In this document: positions 26,355-35,815 of the stretch, one piece after another
Layout: the number at the start of each line of letters is the position of its first letter
How positions within the stretch are numbered: the stretch's first letter is position 1
Source of the DNA: Polynucleobacter sp. 30F-ANTBAC
GTDB lineage: Bacteria > Pseudomonadota > Gammaproteobacteria > Burkholderiales > Burkholderiaceae
Assembly: GCF_018882385.1 (NCBI RefSeq)
Contig: NZ_JACVON010000002.1
Span: forward strand, 434,001 to 498,000
Reading direction: 5' to 3'
DNA: 64,000 bases
Position numbers and translations under genes: made by a program
The notes under the pieces: model-generated
The model's input: only the letters and a program-made list of their open reading frames with translations
Databases searched by the model: none
Told to the model about the DNA's origin: nothing

Positions 26355-27149
26355 TTAAGAGTGCATATTGAGTTGCATGCCACCATCAATATCCAAAATG
26401 GTGCCAGTGATATAAGAGGATTCTTCAGAGGCTAAAAATTGTCCTAGCTTTGATATTTCTGATGACTCTGCGTAGCGTCCAAGTGGAACCATGGATAAAA
26501 CTCTTTCTTGGACTTCTCGAGAGGCAGCAATTACTTGATCCATACCAAAACTATTCTTGACCGGTCCCGGAGAGATGCCGTTGACCCTAACACCACTGAC
26601 TCCCCACTCAAGCGCCAAGCACTTAATTAACATATTGATGCCCGCTTTTGCTGAGCAGACGTGCGCTTGATTAGTAACGGGTTGCTTAGCGGAAGGTGTT
26701 GAAATGGCTATCAACGAGGCCCCTGGTTTTTTTAAAAAATCCCAGCTACCGCGAAATAAATTAAATGTTCCAATTAGATCAATCTCAATGATTGTTTTAA
26801 AGCCATTGGCACTGATTTGGTTTGCTGGTGCTTGAAAGTTGCCAGCCTGGGCAGCAATCACAACATCAAAAGCGCCGTAAAGGTCAAAGGAGTTCTTGAG
26901 TGCCGCTGTCACATCGTCATAATTTCTGACGTCAAATGGAATTGCCTGAGTTTTTGGATTAATGGCATTCAACTCTTTTTGTGCATTGGAGCAATTTTGT
27001 TCATTTCTACTGCCAACAGTCACAGAACAGCCCAATTTTGCAAAATCCTTTGCCATGTCAAGCATGAAGCCTCTGGTGCCACCAGCTATAAAGACATGTT
27101 TACCCGCCAAATGATGAGGGGGGACTTTTGAATCCAGGTTAGTCACCAT
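26355..27149 (-). CDS. SDR family oxidoreductase (DECR-like)
   Basis: About 264 residues. The cofactor motif is FIAGGTRGFMLDMA, where the usual GIG is GFM, and the catalytic Tyr appears replaced: the segment reads NQAHVCSAKAGINML, with Cys/Ser before Ala-Lys and no Tyr four residues ahead of Lys. Loss of the Tyr is known in 2,4-dienoyl-CoA reductases (DECR), which are SDRs acting on CoA esters, so an enoyl/dienoyl-CoA reductase role fits the two flanking crotonases. I start at 27149, overlapping the upstream gene by 11 bases; an open frame upstream to 27239 adds an unlikely basic leader. Confidence 0.7.
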   Translation of the reverse strand: MVTNLDSKVPPHHLAGKHVFIAGGTRGFMLDMAKDFAKLGCSVTVGSRNEQNCSNAQKELNAINPKTQAIPFDVRNYDDVTAALKNSFDLYGAFDVVIAAQAGNFQAPANQISANGFKTIIEIDLIGTFNLFRGSWDFLKKPGASLIAISTPSAKQPVTNQAHVCSAKAGINMLIKCLALEWGVSGVRVNGISPGPVKNSFGMDQVIAASREVQERVLSMVPLGRYAESSEISKLGQFLASEESSYITGTILDIDGGMQLNMHS

Positions 27150-27924
27150 TAAATTTGGCATCTCTTTTTTCAATAAAGGCGGCCATTCCTTCTTTTTGAT
27201 CTTTGGTTGAAAATAGCAGCTGGTTGGCCTTTCTCTCAAGCAGAAGGGCGCTTTCTAAGGGCATATCCAAGCCCATGCTCACTACTTCTTTGATTTGAGC
27301 AACGGCTAAAGGTGGCATTCTGGCAATCGTTTTAGCCATTTTTAGAGCCAAATCAACTGTTTGGTCATCGGGTACAACTTCGCTGACTAAACCTACTAAG
27401 CGAGCCTCATTGGCTGAAATAGGTTTACCTGTTAAAAGCATTTTCATGGCTTGAAACTTGCCAACTGCCCTCAGTAACCTTTGAGTTCCACCAATTCCTG
27501 GCATGATGCCAATTTTGATTTCAGGCTGGCCAAATAAGGCACTTTCTCCGGCAATGATGATGTCGCAGTGCATTGCTAACTCACAACCACCACCAAGGGC
27601 GTAACCATTCACTGCTGCAATAACTGGTTTGGGGCAATTTTGAATGGGAGCCCAAACTAATTCAGTATGACGTTTGTAAATTTCGATAGGGCCACAGCCC
27701 GAAAGGCTGTTGATATCTCCGCCAGCAGCAAAATTAGCTTGCCCCCCGGTTAAAACAACGGCCCTGATAGAGTCGTTTTTATTAATCTTTTCAAAAATAG
27801 CTGAAATTTCAGCTTGAAGCTCTAAGCTCAAGGCATTGGTGACGTCTGGCCTATTTAATTGAACCATTGCAATAGATGGCTCGGGCTCGGTATATAAAAC
27901 GTACTTTAAATCAGCTAAATTCAT
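27139..27924 (-). CDS. Enoyl-CoA hydratase
   Basis: A 261-residue crotonase that looks catalytically complete: GGQANFAAGGDINSL for the oxyanion hole, AVNGYALGGGCELAMHCDII with the first Glu (CEL) and FGQPEIKIGIMPGIGGTQRL with the second Glu (PEI). Such proteins hydrate trans-2-enoyl-CoA. It is the first gene of the minus-strand operon and is divergent from the FATP-type ligase gene across a gap with an operator dyad, so both directions may share one regulator. Confidence 0.82.
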   Translation of the reverse strand: MNLADLKYVLYTEPEPSIAMVQLNRPDVTNALSLELQAEISAIFEKINKNDSIRAVVLTGGQANFAAGGDINSLSGCGPIEIYKRHTELVWAPIQNCPKPVIAAVNGYALGGGCELAMHCDIIIAGESALFGQPEIKIGIMPGIGGTQRLLRAVGKFQAMKMLLTGKPISANEARLVGLVSEVVPDDQTVDLALKMAKTIARMPPLAVAQIKEVVSMGLDMPLESALLLERKANQLLFSTKDQKEGMAAFIEKRDAKFNGD

Positions 27925-27980
27925 GAATATTGCCTAAGATTTTATATTTAGTACTTTCAAGTATCGCCTATTTTGAGTCA

Positions 27981-27996
27981 TCGTCCATCTGGACGA
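27981..27996 (+). promoter_or_regulatory. Operator dyad (site C) between crotonase and FATP-ligase operons
   Basis: TCGTCCA-TC-TGGACGA is a near-perfect 16-base palindrome (27981-27996) with the exact shared core TCGTC-N6-GACGA and the TCA left flank of sites A and B. It sits in the 147-base divergent gap. The fixed-offset hexamer on the plus strand is poor (CAAAGT); a TAAAAT at 28039-28044 could be the -10 instead, giving a dyad position near -62. Confidence 0.65.
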
Positions 27997-28071
27997 AGAT
28001 GGAAGCGTTTTATTCCATCAAAGTAGTGTCAACTTTAATAAAATAGCTCAGTCAATTAAGAAAAAAATCAA

Positions 28072-29916
28072 ATGACAGTCAACCAAGTCGACTTCATGGT
28101 CCCTAAAGACCAAACACAGGCTAAATTAGACAGTCGATCTGCTGCTGCTGACCGGGTAAAGCCCCTGGATCTATACACCACTGCTGACCGATGGGAAGAG
28201 CAGGTCAAAAAGCACAGTGCTAAGGTCTTCTTGTACTATGGCGATGAGGTGTACACCTATCAGCAAGCTAATGAGATTATCAATCAATTTGCTCATACTT
28301 TTTTAAAGTTAGGCCTCAAAGCTTCTCAAACTATTTCAATATGTTTAGAAAATCGGCCCCATTTTTACTGGGTTTGGTTTGCTGCTATGAAGCTCGGATT
28401 GAGAGTTTCTTTTCTGAATACCAATCTAAAGGGTTTGCCCTTGGAGCACGCGGTAAAGGAAAGTGAATCACTATGTGTTTTGGTTGGGGATGAGTGCATC
28501 ACTAACTTTGAAAAACAATTTACTCATATTGAAGTTCCTATCTGGCGCGTAGAGGATCCTGAGTGTTCAATTACTGATTCGCAGATCAAGTTATCAGACA
28601 GGAATATCACGCAGTTAGCTCATGGCGCAGCTATTGATAATCCAGATCGAGCTATGAGAGCCCATATCACGGCAGAAGAAGTGGCTTTGTATATTTTTAC
28701 TTCTGGGACAACCGGGTTACCCAAAGCGGCTATTACAAGTCATATGCGGTGGATGATGGCCGGTGCAGTGATGGAGGTCGTTTTAGAGTCTAATGACAAA
28801 GATGTTTTTTACTGTTTCTTACCGTTGTACCACGGTGCGGCAGCGACATCTTTGACATCAACAGCTCTCGTGTCTGGTGCTGCTATAGCGCTTCGAAGAA
28901 AATTTAGTCTAAGGCAATTCTGGCCAGATGTTAGGAAGTATGGCGTTACCTCTTGCCAATATGTTGGTGAAATTTGTCGGTATTTATTAAGCCAACCAGA
29001 AAGCCCGAATGATCGAGGGCATACGCTAGTCAAAATGACTGGAACAGGTTTAACAAAAGACAATTGGAACCAGTTCATCAATCGTTTTGGCATAAAGAAT
29101 GTTTACGAGAGTTGGGGTTCAACTGAGGGAAATGCTAACACCTTAAACTTTGACAATAAGGTGGGATCCTGTGGGCGAGTTCCCTATTGGGAAAAGACCA
29201 ATTTACGTATTGTTAAGTATGATCAAGATACCAATACCCATCCTAAGAATGCCGCCGGGTTTTATATCCCATGTCAACCTGGGGAAGTGGGAGAGGCAAT
29301 TGCTTATATTGTTGAGAGTCCTATGACTGGTGGTGGCCGTTTTGAAGGATATACATCAAAAGAGGCCACGGAAAAAAAGATTCTTCGAAATGTTTTTAGT
29401 GAGGGCGATAAGTGGTGGAGTTCAGGCGACCTTCTTAAATATGATGAAGATGGGTACTGTTATTTTGTAGATCGAATTGGTGATACCTTTAGATGGAAAA
29501 GTGAAAACGTTTCTACTCTAGAAGTCCAAGCCGTTCTTGAGGGTTTTCCTGGCATTCTCTTTTCAACAGTTTACGGTGTAGAGATTCCGGGTTATGAGGG
29601 TCGTGCTGGCATGGTAGCTTTGATGTTAAATCCCGATGCAAGCTTTGACCCGGTTGCATTCTATGAGTTTGCCGCCAATCATTTACCTCGATATGCTTTG
29701 CCTCAATTTGTGAGGATTAATAAGCAAATGGATATGACGGGTACTTATAAGCTTAGAAAGGTAGATTTACAGAAGCACTCCTACAACCCAAATCTATTCG
29801 ATGATCAGTTGTATGTCATTGATGAAAAAGGTAGATGTTATGTTCCATATTCAGCAGCAGCTCTTGAAAAAGCTGGTTATAAGGAACTTGCTCCATTAAA
29901 TAAGCAGTTGGCATGA
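28072..29916 (+). CDS. FATP-type very-long-chain/steroid acyl-CoA synthetase
   Basis: A 614-residue ANL ligase of the fatty-acid-transport-protein (ACSVL) branch: YIFTSGTTGLPKAAI (AMP motif) and RIGDTFRWKSENVSTLEV (FATP motif). This branch includes mammalian bile acyl-CoA synthetase and bacterial ligases for branched or steroid side chains. It leads a contiguous 11.7-kb operon (ligase, MBL hydrolase, dehydrogenase pair, SDR, ligase, thiolase, FadB, membrane protein). Activation of a steroid side-chain carboxylate is the likeliest role; a long-chain fatty acid is the alternative. Its stop overlaps the next start by four bases. Confidence 0.75.
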   Translation: MTVNQVDFMVPKDQTQAKLDSRSAAADRVKPLDLYTTADRWEEQVKKHSAKVFLYYGDEVYTYQQANEIINQFAHTFLKLGLKASQTISICLENRPHFYWVWFAAMKLGLRVSFLNTNLKGLPLEHAVKESESLCVLVGDECITNFEKQFTHIEVPIWRVEDPECSITDSQIKLSDRNITQLAHGAAIDNPDRAMRAHITAEEVALYIFTSGTTGLPKAAITSHMRWMMAGAVMEVVLESNDKDVFYCFLPLYHGAAATSLTSTALVSGAAIALRRKFSLRQFWPDVRKYGVTSCQYVGEICRYLLSQPESPNDRGHTLVKMTGTGLTKDNWNQFINRFGIKNVYESWGSTEGNANTLNFDNKVGSCGRVPYWEKTNLRIVKYDQDTNTHPKNAAGFYIPCQPGEVGEAIAYIVESPMTGGGRFEGYTSKEATEKKILRNVFSEGDKWWSSGDLLKYDEDGYCYFVDRIGDTFRWKSENVSTLEVQAVLEGFPGILFSTVYGVEIPGYEGRAGMVALMLNPDASFDPVAFYEFAANHLPRYALPQFVRINKQMDMTGTYKLRKVDLQKHSYNPNLFDDQLYVIDEKGRCYVPYSAAALEKAGYKELAPLNKQLA

Positions 29917-30989
29917 CAAAGGCATTGGCGTATCCATTCAGTAAGCCTCCGCTTCCAACGGAGTTGATTGAAGTAGCTGAAGATGTTTTTTGGTTGCGGA
30001 TGCCCATGCCGTTTAAGTTGGATCACATCAACTTGTACTTATTGCGCGACCATGATGGCTGGTGGGTGATTGATACTGGCTTGAATACATCCATGACAAA
30101 AAGTTTATGGGAAGAAATCGCAGCAAAATATTTTTCTGAAAGCCCTCTCAAAGGGATTATCTGCACGCACTATCACAATGACCATACTGGGATGTCTGGC
30201 TGGTTGGTTGAGCGTTTTGGTGCAAAACTCTACATGAGTAACACTGAATTTTTGACGCTGATTGCGATGAAGCATATGAGCGATAAAAAAGACAAGATGC
30301 CTGCTAGTTATGGTGATTATTGTATTAAAGCTGGTATGGAGCCGGCTGAATTTAAAGCACTTTTGGACATGTTAAGTAATACAAATTACATGCCAGTATT
30401 GCCATTTACTTACTATCGATTAAGTGAAGGTGACTTTATAACGATTGGTAAGCATCGCTGGCAAGTATTTATAGGTTCTGGACATTCGCCCGAGCATGTT
30501 TGTTTATATTCTGACTCTATAAATGTTTTGATATCGGGCGATCAAGTTTTACCAAAAATCACATCCAATGTTTGCGTTTCACCATCCGAGCCTAACGCCA
30601 ATCCTTTAAAAAATTGGCTAGATTCGTTAGATAGCCTGAAAGTTTTCCCGGAGGACTGCTTGGTATTGCCGTCGCATCAATTGCCTTTCGTAGGATTGCA
30701 TGCCAGATTGGCTGAGCTCAAGCTTCACCACATGAGTGCTTTAGAAAAAATTACCAACTATTGCCTTGATGGTTCTAAAAAAGTAATGGATGTGACGAAT
30801 TTAATGTTTCCAAGATTGCCAACACCGATTGATAAATTTTTGGCAACGGGAGAGGCTTTGGCTCATTTAAATTACTTGGTTGAAATGGATCAACTCTCTG
30901 TCATCGAAGATGATGAAAATCTATTGAGGTACTCTACAAATAACTTGCCACCTCAGCAAGAAAAACCTCTTTTTCAGGCACATGAATAA
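29913..30989 (+). CDS. Metallo-beta-lactamase-fold hydrolase
   Basis: A 358-residue MBL-fold protein. The metal motif THYHNDHTG (HxHxDH, about 85-91), SGHSPEHVCLYS, ISGDQVLP and PSHQLPF supply all expected dinuclear-metal ligands. A C-terminal helical part of about 100 residues follows. The four-base overlap with the CoA ligase gene suggests action on the same thioester, for example as a thioesterase or lactonase; a hydroxyacylglutathione-hydrolase-like role is the family default. No substrate residue is recognisable. Confidence 0.72.
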   Translation: MTKALAYPFSKPPLPTELIEVAEDVFWLRMPMPFKLDHINLYLLRDHDGWWVIDTGLNTSMTKSLWEEIAAKYFSESPLKGIICTHYHNDHTGMSGWLVERFGAKLYMSNTEFLTLIAMKHMSDKKDKMPASYGDYCIKAGMEPAEFKALLDMLSNTNYMPVLPFTYYRLSEGDFITIGKHRWQVFIGSGHSPEHVCLYSDSINVLISGDQVLPKITSNVCVSPSEPNANPLKNWLDSLDSLKVFPEDCLVLPSHQLPFVGLHARLAELKLHHMSALEKITNYCLDGSKKVMDVTNLMFPRLPTPIDKFLATGEALAHLNYLVEMDQLSVIEDDENLLRYSTNNLPPQQEKPLFQAHE

Positions 30990-30991
30990 AT

Positions 30992-32206
30992 ATGTCAAAT
31001 AATCAACTAGAAGAATTTAGAGCGGAAGTGCGTCAATGGTTAGACGCTAATTGTCCACAGTCCTTAAGAACTCCTTTAACCGAAGATCAAATAGTCTGGG
31101 GTGGTTCGCACGTTGAGTTCCAGTCAGATGATCAAAAGATTTGGTTTGAGAGGATGCGTGATAAGGGTTGGTTCGCCCCTGATTGGCCTAAAGAGTTTGG
31201 TGGCGGAGGTCTGAACCCTGATGAAAATAGGGTGTTAGAGCAAGAGATGCGGAAATTGAGGTGCAGAGTCCCTCAAATCAATTTAGGCATATGGATGTTA
31301 GGCCCTGTTGTATTGGAGTTTGGTACTGAAGAGCAAAAGAAAGAATTTTTGTTGCCCATGACTCAGGGAAAAGTTCGCTGGTGTCAGGGCTTCTCGGAGC
31401 CCAATGCGGGTTCTGATTTGGCAAGTCTAAAAACGACCGCAGTGCTTGATGGTGATGACTTCATTATCAATGGCAGTAAAATTTGGACATCCCATGGCAA
31501 TCACTCTGACTGTATTTATATGTTGGTCAGAACAGATCCAGCAGCTTCTAAACAAGAAGGTATTAGTTTTGTTGTGCTCGACTTAAAGCTGCCTGGTGTG
31601 AATATTAAGCCGATTGAAATGATTAGTGGTTCTTCTCACTTTTGCCAAATATTTTTTGATCAAGTCCGAATCCCTAAAAGAAATTTAATTGGCCCGCTTA
31701 ATGGCGGTTGGACTGTAGCAAAACGTCTGTTGCAGTTTGAAAGAAAAGCCATGTCAAAGTTTGATGATGGCGGCGCACCAGATTTTGATTATTTAGCACT
31801 TGTTAAAAGGTATTTACAGGGGCCTGAAGGTGCTCATGTTACGTCAGCACTTAAATCATCTATTGTTTCTGGATTAATGGCTGATCATGCTTATAAGTTA
31901 ACCACTAGAAGAGCTTTTGAAGAGGGTCGAGCAGGTATGAATGTCAGTGGTTTAGCCAGCAGTTTTAAATATATTAGCGCTGAACTTGAGAAAAAGAGAT
32001 TAGAGGATGTTCTCAATATGATGGGTTATCGAGGTTTAGGCTGGGATAACGAAGGTGGGTATGAAGAATTTACTGAGGAAGAGTTGGCATTCACTAACCG
32101 ATGGTTAATTTCGAAAACAATTGCCATTGCAGGAGGCACTTCAGAAATTCAATTAAATATTATTTCTAAACGAGTTTTAGGACTTCCTGATTGGGAGGCA
32201 AAATAA
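30992..32206 (+). CDS. Acyl-CoA dehydrogenase, canonical subunit
   Basis: A 404-residue acyl-CoA dehydrogenase with the flavin loop WCQGFSEPNAGSDLASLKT, IWTSHGNHSDCIYMLVRT and a C-terminal AGGTSEIQLNIISKRVLGLP. It forms an overlapping pair (TAATG) with the divergent subunit that follows, again an alpha2beta2 arrangement as in steroid side-chain dehydrogenases of the ChsE4-ChsE5 kind. It probably introduces the first double bond into the CoA ester made by the FATP-type ligase. Confidence 0.8.
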   Translation: MSNNQLEEFRAEVRQWLDANCPQSLRTPLTEDQIVWGGSHVEFQSDDQKIWFERMRDKGWFAPDWPKEFGGGGLNPDENRVLEQEMRKLRCRVPQINLGIWMLGPVVLEFGTEEQKKEFLLPMTQGKVRWCQGFSEPNAGSDLASLKTTAVLDGDDFIINGSKIWTSHGNHSDCIYMLVRTDPAASKQEGISFVVLDLKLPGVNIKPIEMISGSSHFCQIFFDQVRIPKRNLIGPLNGGWTVAKRLLQFERKAMSKFDDGGAPDFDYLALVKRYLQGPEGAHVTSALKSSIVSGLMADHAYKLTTRRAFEEGRAGMNVSGLASSFKYISAELEKKRLEDVLNMMGYRGLGWDNEGGYEEFTEEELAFTNRWLISKTIAIAGGTSEIQLNIISKRVLGLPDWEAK

Positions 32207-33333
32207 TGAGCTTAGTACTTACCGAAGAAGAGGTATTGCTAACTGATACCGCCAAGGATTTTTTTGCACAACATTCACCCGTAGCTAAAGTGCGTGATCT
32301 AAGGGCAAATCCTAAAGGTCTTGGTTATGACCCCAAAGTGTGGCAACAAATGATTGAGATGGGTTGGAGTGCCATACCATTTCCTGAAGAGGTTGGCGGT
32401 TTAGGTTTTAGTTATCAAGGCTTGGGCTCTATTTTTGAGGTGTCTGGCATTACTTTAGCTGCCTCCCCACTTCTAAATCAGACAGTTCTCTCAGGAGAAT
32501 GCTTATTGAATGGAGCAAATCCAGACCAAATAAGCCAGTATTTAGAGAGGTTAATCTCTGGTGAGGATCATTGGAGTCTTGCTATTGATGAATTCCATCG
32601 GCATGCCCCTCACTCAGTTGCTACAGTGGTTAAGAAATCGGGTGACACTTACACTTTGTCTGGAAAAAAAGTTTTCTGTTTTGGCGCTGTGGGCGCTACT
32701 CACTATATTGTGAGTGCTATTGAAGATGGTGACACTGAGCTATCTCTTTGGATAGTCCATGCCAATACTCCAGGAATCACAGTGAGCCCTTTCAGATCGA
32801 TTGACCATAGAAATATGGCTAATGTTCAATTTGATCAAGTGGCTGTTAAGCAAGCAGATAAATTATCAGGAGCTTTATCTGCAAAAGCAGCATTAGATCT
32901 GGCTTTAGATAAAGGTCGTGCTTGCTTATCTGGAGAGCTGTTGGGTATTACTCAAACGGTATTCGATATGACGATCGAGTATATGAAGCAAAGAATTCAG
33001 TTTGATAGGCCGATTGCAAGCTTTCAAGCTCTTCAACATCGTGCTGCATTGATGTATACGCAAATTGAATTGGCTAGAAGTACAGTTAAGGCTGCTTTTG
33101 AGGCAATTGATGCTAAGGATTCTGAAATGCCAAAGTTGGTATCTCTTGCTAAAGCCTTAAGTTCTAGCGTTGCTGAGTTAGTTACGAATGAAGCCATTCA
33201 GTTGCATGGTGGCATTGGTGTGACTGATGAATACGATCTTGGTTTTTATTTAAAGAGAGCACGTGTTGCTCAGGCTTCATTAGGGGATGTTGAGTTTCAT
33301 CAAGCCCGCTACGCCAGTCTAATTAATTTATAA
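32206..33333 (+). CDS. Acyl-CoA dehydrogenase, divergent partner subunit
   Basis: About 375 residues. N- and C-terminal helical domains are clear (LTEEEVLLTDTAKDFFAQH; MKQRIQFDRPIASFQALQHRAAL; AIQLHGGIGVTDEYDLG), while the central loop lacks the SEPxAGSD motif. The Arg of MKQRIQF, which in this family helps bind the FAD pyrophosphate across the dimer, is present. It starts at ATG 32206, overlapping the partner stop by one base, not at the open frame start 32191. Confidence 0.8.
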   Translation: MSLVLTEEEVLLTDTAKDFFAQHSPVAKVRDLRANPKGLGYDPKVWQQMIEMGWSAIPFPEEVGGLGFSYQGLGSIFEVSGITLAASPLLNQTVLSGECLLNGANPDQISQYLERLISGEDHWSLAIDEFHRHAPHSVATVVKKSGDTYTLSGKKVFCFGAVGATHYIVSAIEDGDTELSLWIVHANTPGITVSPFRSIDHRNMANVQFDQVAVKQADKLSGALSAKAALDLALDKGRACLSGELLGITQTVFDMTIEYMKQRIQFDRPIASFQALQHRAALMYTQIELARSTVKAAFEAIDAKDSEMPKLVSLAKALSSSVAELVTNEAIQLHGGIGVTDEYDLGFYLKRARVAQASLGDVEFHQARYASLINL

Positions 33334-33342
33334 AGGTTTGTT

Positions 33343-34104
33343 GTGAATACATTTATTGATTTAAGCGGTAAGGTTGCTTTGGTGACTGGTGCAGGGCAAG
33401 GTATGGGTGTGGGTATTGCCATGCGTTTAGCTAAGCAGGGCGCTACTGTCTTGGTCAATGATTACTTCCCAGAAAGAGCGGAGGCAACTGTTGCAAAGAT
33501 CCGCGAGATGGGTTTACAGGCAAGCGCACTACCTTTTGATGTCACAAATTATGATCAAGTCAAAGCTGCGGCTGCTCAAGTTGGGCAAGTTGATATTCTT
33601 GTTAATAATGCCGGAAATATGGGAAGTGAAACAATCCGTTTGAAAAAGTTTCTTCAAACGACCCCTGCTGAATGGTCTGCCTATGTGGGAGTTAATTTAT
33701 ATGGCGTGATGAATTGCGCACATGTATTTGCTCCTGGAATGTGTGAGCGAGGTTGGGGAAGAATTATTACGGTTTCATCAGATGCTGGCAGAGTAGGTCT
33801 CTCATTGGGAGTGGCTGTATACGGCGCTGCTAAATCGGGTGTTCTTGGATTAACTCGTCATTTGGCTCATGAGTTTGGGCCTAAAGGTGTCACTGTCAAT
33901 GCCTTAACGCTTGGCACCATGAATAATGGTGGTGATATCTCTCCTGAAGTGATGGAGGCTTCACTTCGAACCGTGCCAATGAGAGTTCTTGGTGCCCCAG
34001 AAGATGTTGGCGCAGCTGCAGCATTCCTTGCCTCTCCAGATGCAAAGTGGATTACAGGCCAGGTTTTAGCTGTTAATGGTGGCGGACTCTCCATTGGAGG
34101 TTAA
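33343..34104 (+). CDS. SDR family oxidoreductase
   Basis: A 253-residue classical SDR: VTGAGQGMGVGIA, NNAGNMGSE, Ser in VSSDAGR, Tyr and Lys in VYGAAKSG. Translation begins at GTG 33343. It sits between acyl-CoA dehydrogenases and an acyl-CoA synthetase, so it may oxidise a hydroxyl on the nucleus or on the side chain during beta-oxidation. Its stop overlaps the ligase start (TAATG). Confidence 0.8.
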   Translation: MNTFIDLSGKVALVTGAGQGMGVGIAMRLAKQGATVLVNDYFPERAEATVAKIREMGLQASALPFDVTNYDQVKAAAAQVGQVDILVNNAGNMGSETIRLKKFLQTTPAEWSAYVGVNLYGVMNCAHVFAPGMCERGWGRIITVSSDAGRVGLSLGVAVYGAAKSGVLGLTRHLAHEFGPKGVTVNALTLGTMNNGGDISPEVMEASLRTVPMRVLGAPEDVGAAAAFLASPDAKWITGQVLAVNGGGLSIGG

Positions 34105-35813
34105 TGATGCAAAATTTATTAGACCAATTAACGCAAACAAAAAAACAATTATTAGGTGCTGGATCTCCATTTGAGTTGGGAGAGATTGAAGTTGATAGTC
34201 AAACCTATCCTTATTTCCCTAAAGCGCCACATAATTTAATTGAATTACTTTCATCTGCTAGACAACAGTTTGGTCCAAAAGAGTTTTTAGCATGGGAGTC
34301 TCAAAGATATACGTTTGAAGAATTTTTTGAAGAAGCAGACCGCCTAGCTGCCGGAATGCAACAATTAGGAATTCAAAAGGGAGATCGAGTTGCGATTGCT
34401 ATGCGCAATCGACCAGAGTGGCTTGTTGCAGCTTGGGCAACCATAAAGCTTGGCGCTATTCTGGTGCCGATTAATAGCTGGGGGAAAAGAGATGAAATTA
34501 TTTTTGGGCTCAAAGATGCCCAACCAAAAATAGTTTTTCTTGATAAGGCACGACATGATTTGGTCTGTAAAGATCTTGAAGGACTGCATGTTAATTCAAT
34601 ATTAGTTGAGGGCTCTTCAGAAGATCAATCAAGCACTCACAATTATTTATATAGCGAGTTATTGGCGTCAGCAGAGTCATTAAATCCGGTGGAAATTGCC
34701 CCGGGAGATTTTGCATTATTAATGTACACATCTGGAACAACCAGTCACCCCAAGGGCGCTCTTTCAACCCATCGATCGATCGTTCAATCTTTGTGGAATA
34801 TTCAATTTAACTCTGCGTTAGCAGCGATGCTCTCCCCAGAGAAAATTAAATCGTTTATGACCTCCGGTATTAATCCTACGGCTTTGGTTACTGTCCCGTT
34901 CTTTCATGTGAGTGGATTGCATGCTCAATTCTTTTTTGCATTGCTAACGGGTAGAAAGTTGCTCATTGCCTGGAAATGGGATGTTGAAAATATTATTGAT
35001 TTAATTGAATCTGAAAAAGTGACGCAGTTAAATGGTTCTCCCGCCATGATTCAAGAGCTATTGGGACACCCTAAATTTTCAAAAATTGATCGTTCAAGCT
35101 TATTCGCACTTGGTTTGGGCGGCGGTGCTGCCTCTTCCAAATTACTCGATGATATGCAAGAAGTTCAAAAGATGGGGATGTTGGGTATTGGGTATGGGGC
35201 AACTGAAACAAATGGTATTGGAGCTCAGGCTTCCGGAGATCTGTATTTGGTTAAGCCAAAATCTGCTGGAATCATCTCACCAATTGTTGAAGTTAAGTGC
35301 TTGAGTGCTGCAAATGAGATCTTAGATGATGGTCAGCCTGGGGAAATTTGTATTCGCAGTCTTGCCAATATGACTTCCTATTGGGGTAATGAAAAAGCTA
35401 CTGCTGATGCGATCGTTGATTCGTGGTATCACAGTGGCGATGTGGGTTATGTTGATGCAGATGGTTTTTTGTTCATTGTTGATCGTATCAAAGAGATTAT
35501 CAATAAAGGTGGCGAAAAGGTATCAGCCCTTGAAGTTGAGGACTGCTTGTATTCCAACGAGGACGTTGTTGAAGCAGTTGTTTTCTCTATACCTGATGAA
35601 AAATATGGTGAGGCAGTAATGGCTTGTGTGGCCATTAAACCAACCTCCACAATCGATGAACCTAGTTTGAAATTATTTCTTGAGGCTAAGCTGGCAAATT
35701 ACAAAATCCCTAAGCATATAGAGATCAGGACAAATGCATTGCCAAGAAGTGCTGCCGGGAAATTATTAAAAAGAGAAATTAGAGAAGAATATTTAAGTGG
35801 AAAGGTGCAATAA
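34104..35813 (+). CDS. Acyl-CoA synthetase (class I adenylate-forming)
   Basis: A 569-residue ANL ligase with MYTSGTTSHPKGAL (P-loop), VPFFHVSGLH, GYGATETNGIG, WYHSGDVGYVDADGF, RIKEIINKGGEKVSALEVED and the C-terminal acyl-adenylate Lys in RSAAGKLLKREI. The N-terminus carries about 25 residues before the domain start. This is the second ligase of the operon, implying two carboxylate activations, as expected when an aldehyde intermediate is oxidised to an acid part-way through side-chain removal. Two ATGs lie in tandem at 34104 and 34107. Confidence 0.8.
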   Translation: MMQNLLDQLTQTKKQLLGAGSPFELGEIEVDSQTYPYFPKAPHNLIELLSSARQQFGPKEFLAWESQRYTFEEFFEEADRLAAGMQQLGIQKGDRVAIAMRNRPEWLVAAWATIKLGAILVPINSWGKRDEIIFGLKDAQPKIVFLDKARHDLVCKDLEGLHVNSILVEGSSEDQSSTHNYLYSELLASAESLNPVEIAPGDFALLMYTSGTTSHPKGALSTHRSIVQSLWNIQFNSALAAMLSPEKIKSFMTSGINPTALVTVPFFHVSGLHAQFFFALLTGRKLLIAWKWDVENIIDLIESEKVTQLNGSPAMIQELLGHPKFSKIDRSSLFALGLGGGAASSKLLDDMQEVQKMGMLGIGYGATETNGIGAQASGDLYLVKPKSAGIISPIVEVKCLSAANEILDDGQPGEICIRSLANMTSYWGNEKATADAIVDSWYHSGDVGYVDADGFLFIVDRIKEIINKGGEKVSALEVEDCLYSNEDVVEAVVFSIPDEKYGEAVMACVAIKPTSTIDEPSLKLFLEAKLANYKIPKHIEIRTNALPRSAAGKLLKREIREEYLSGKVQ

Positions 35814-35815
35814 CA

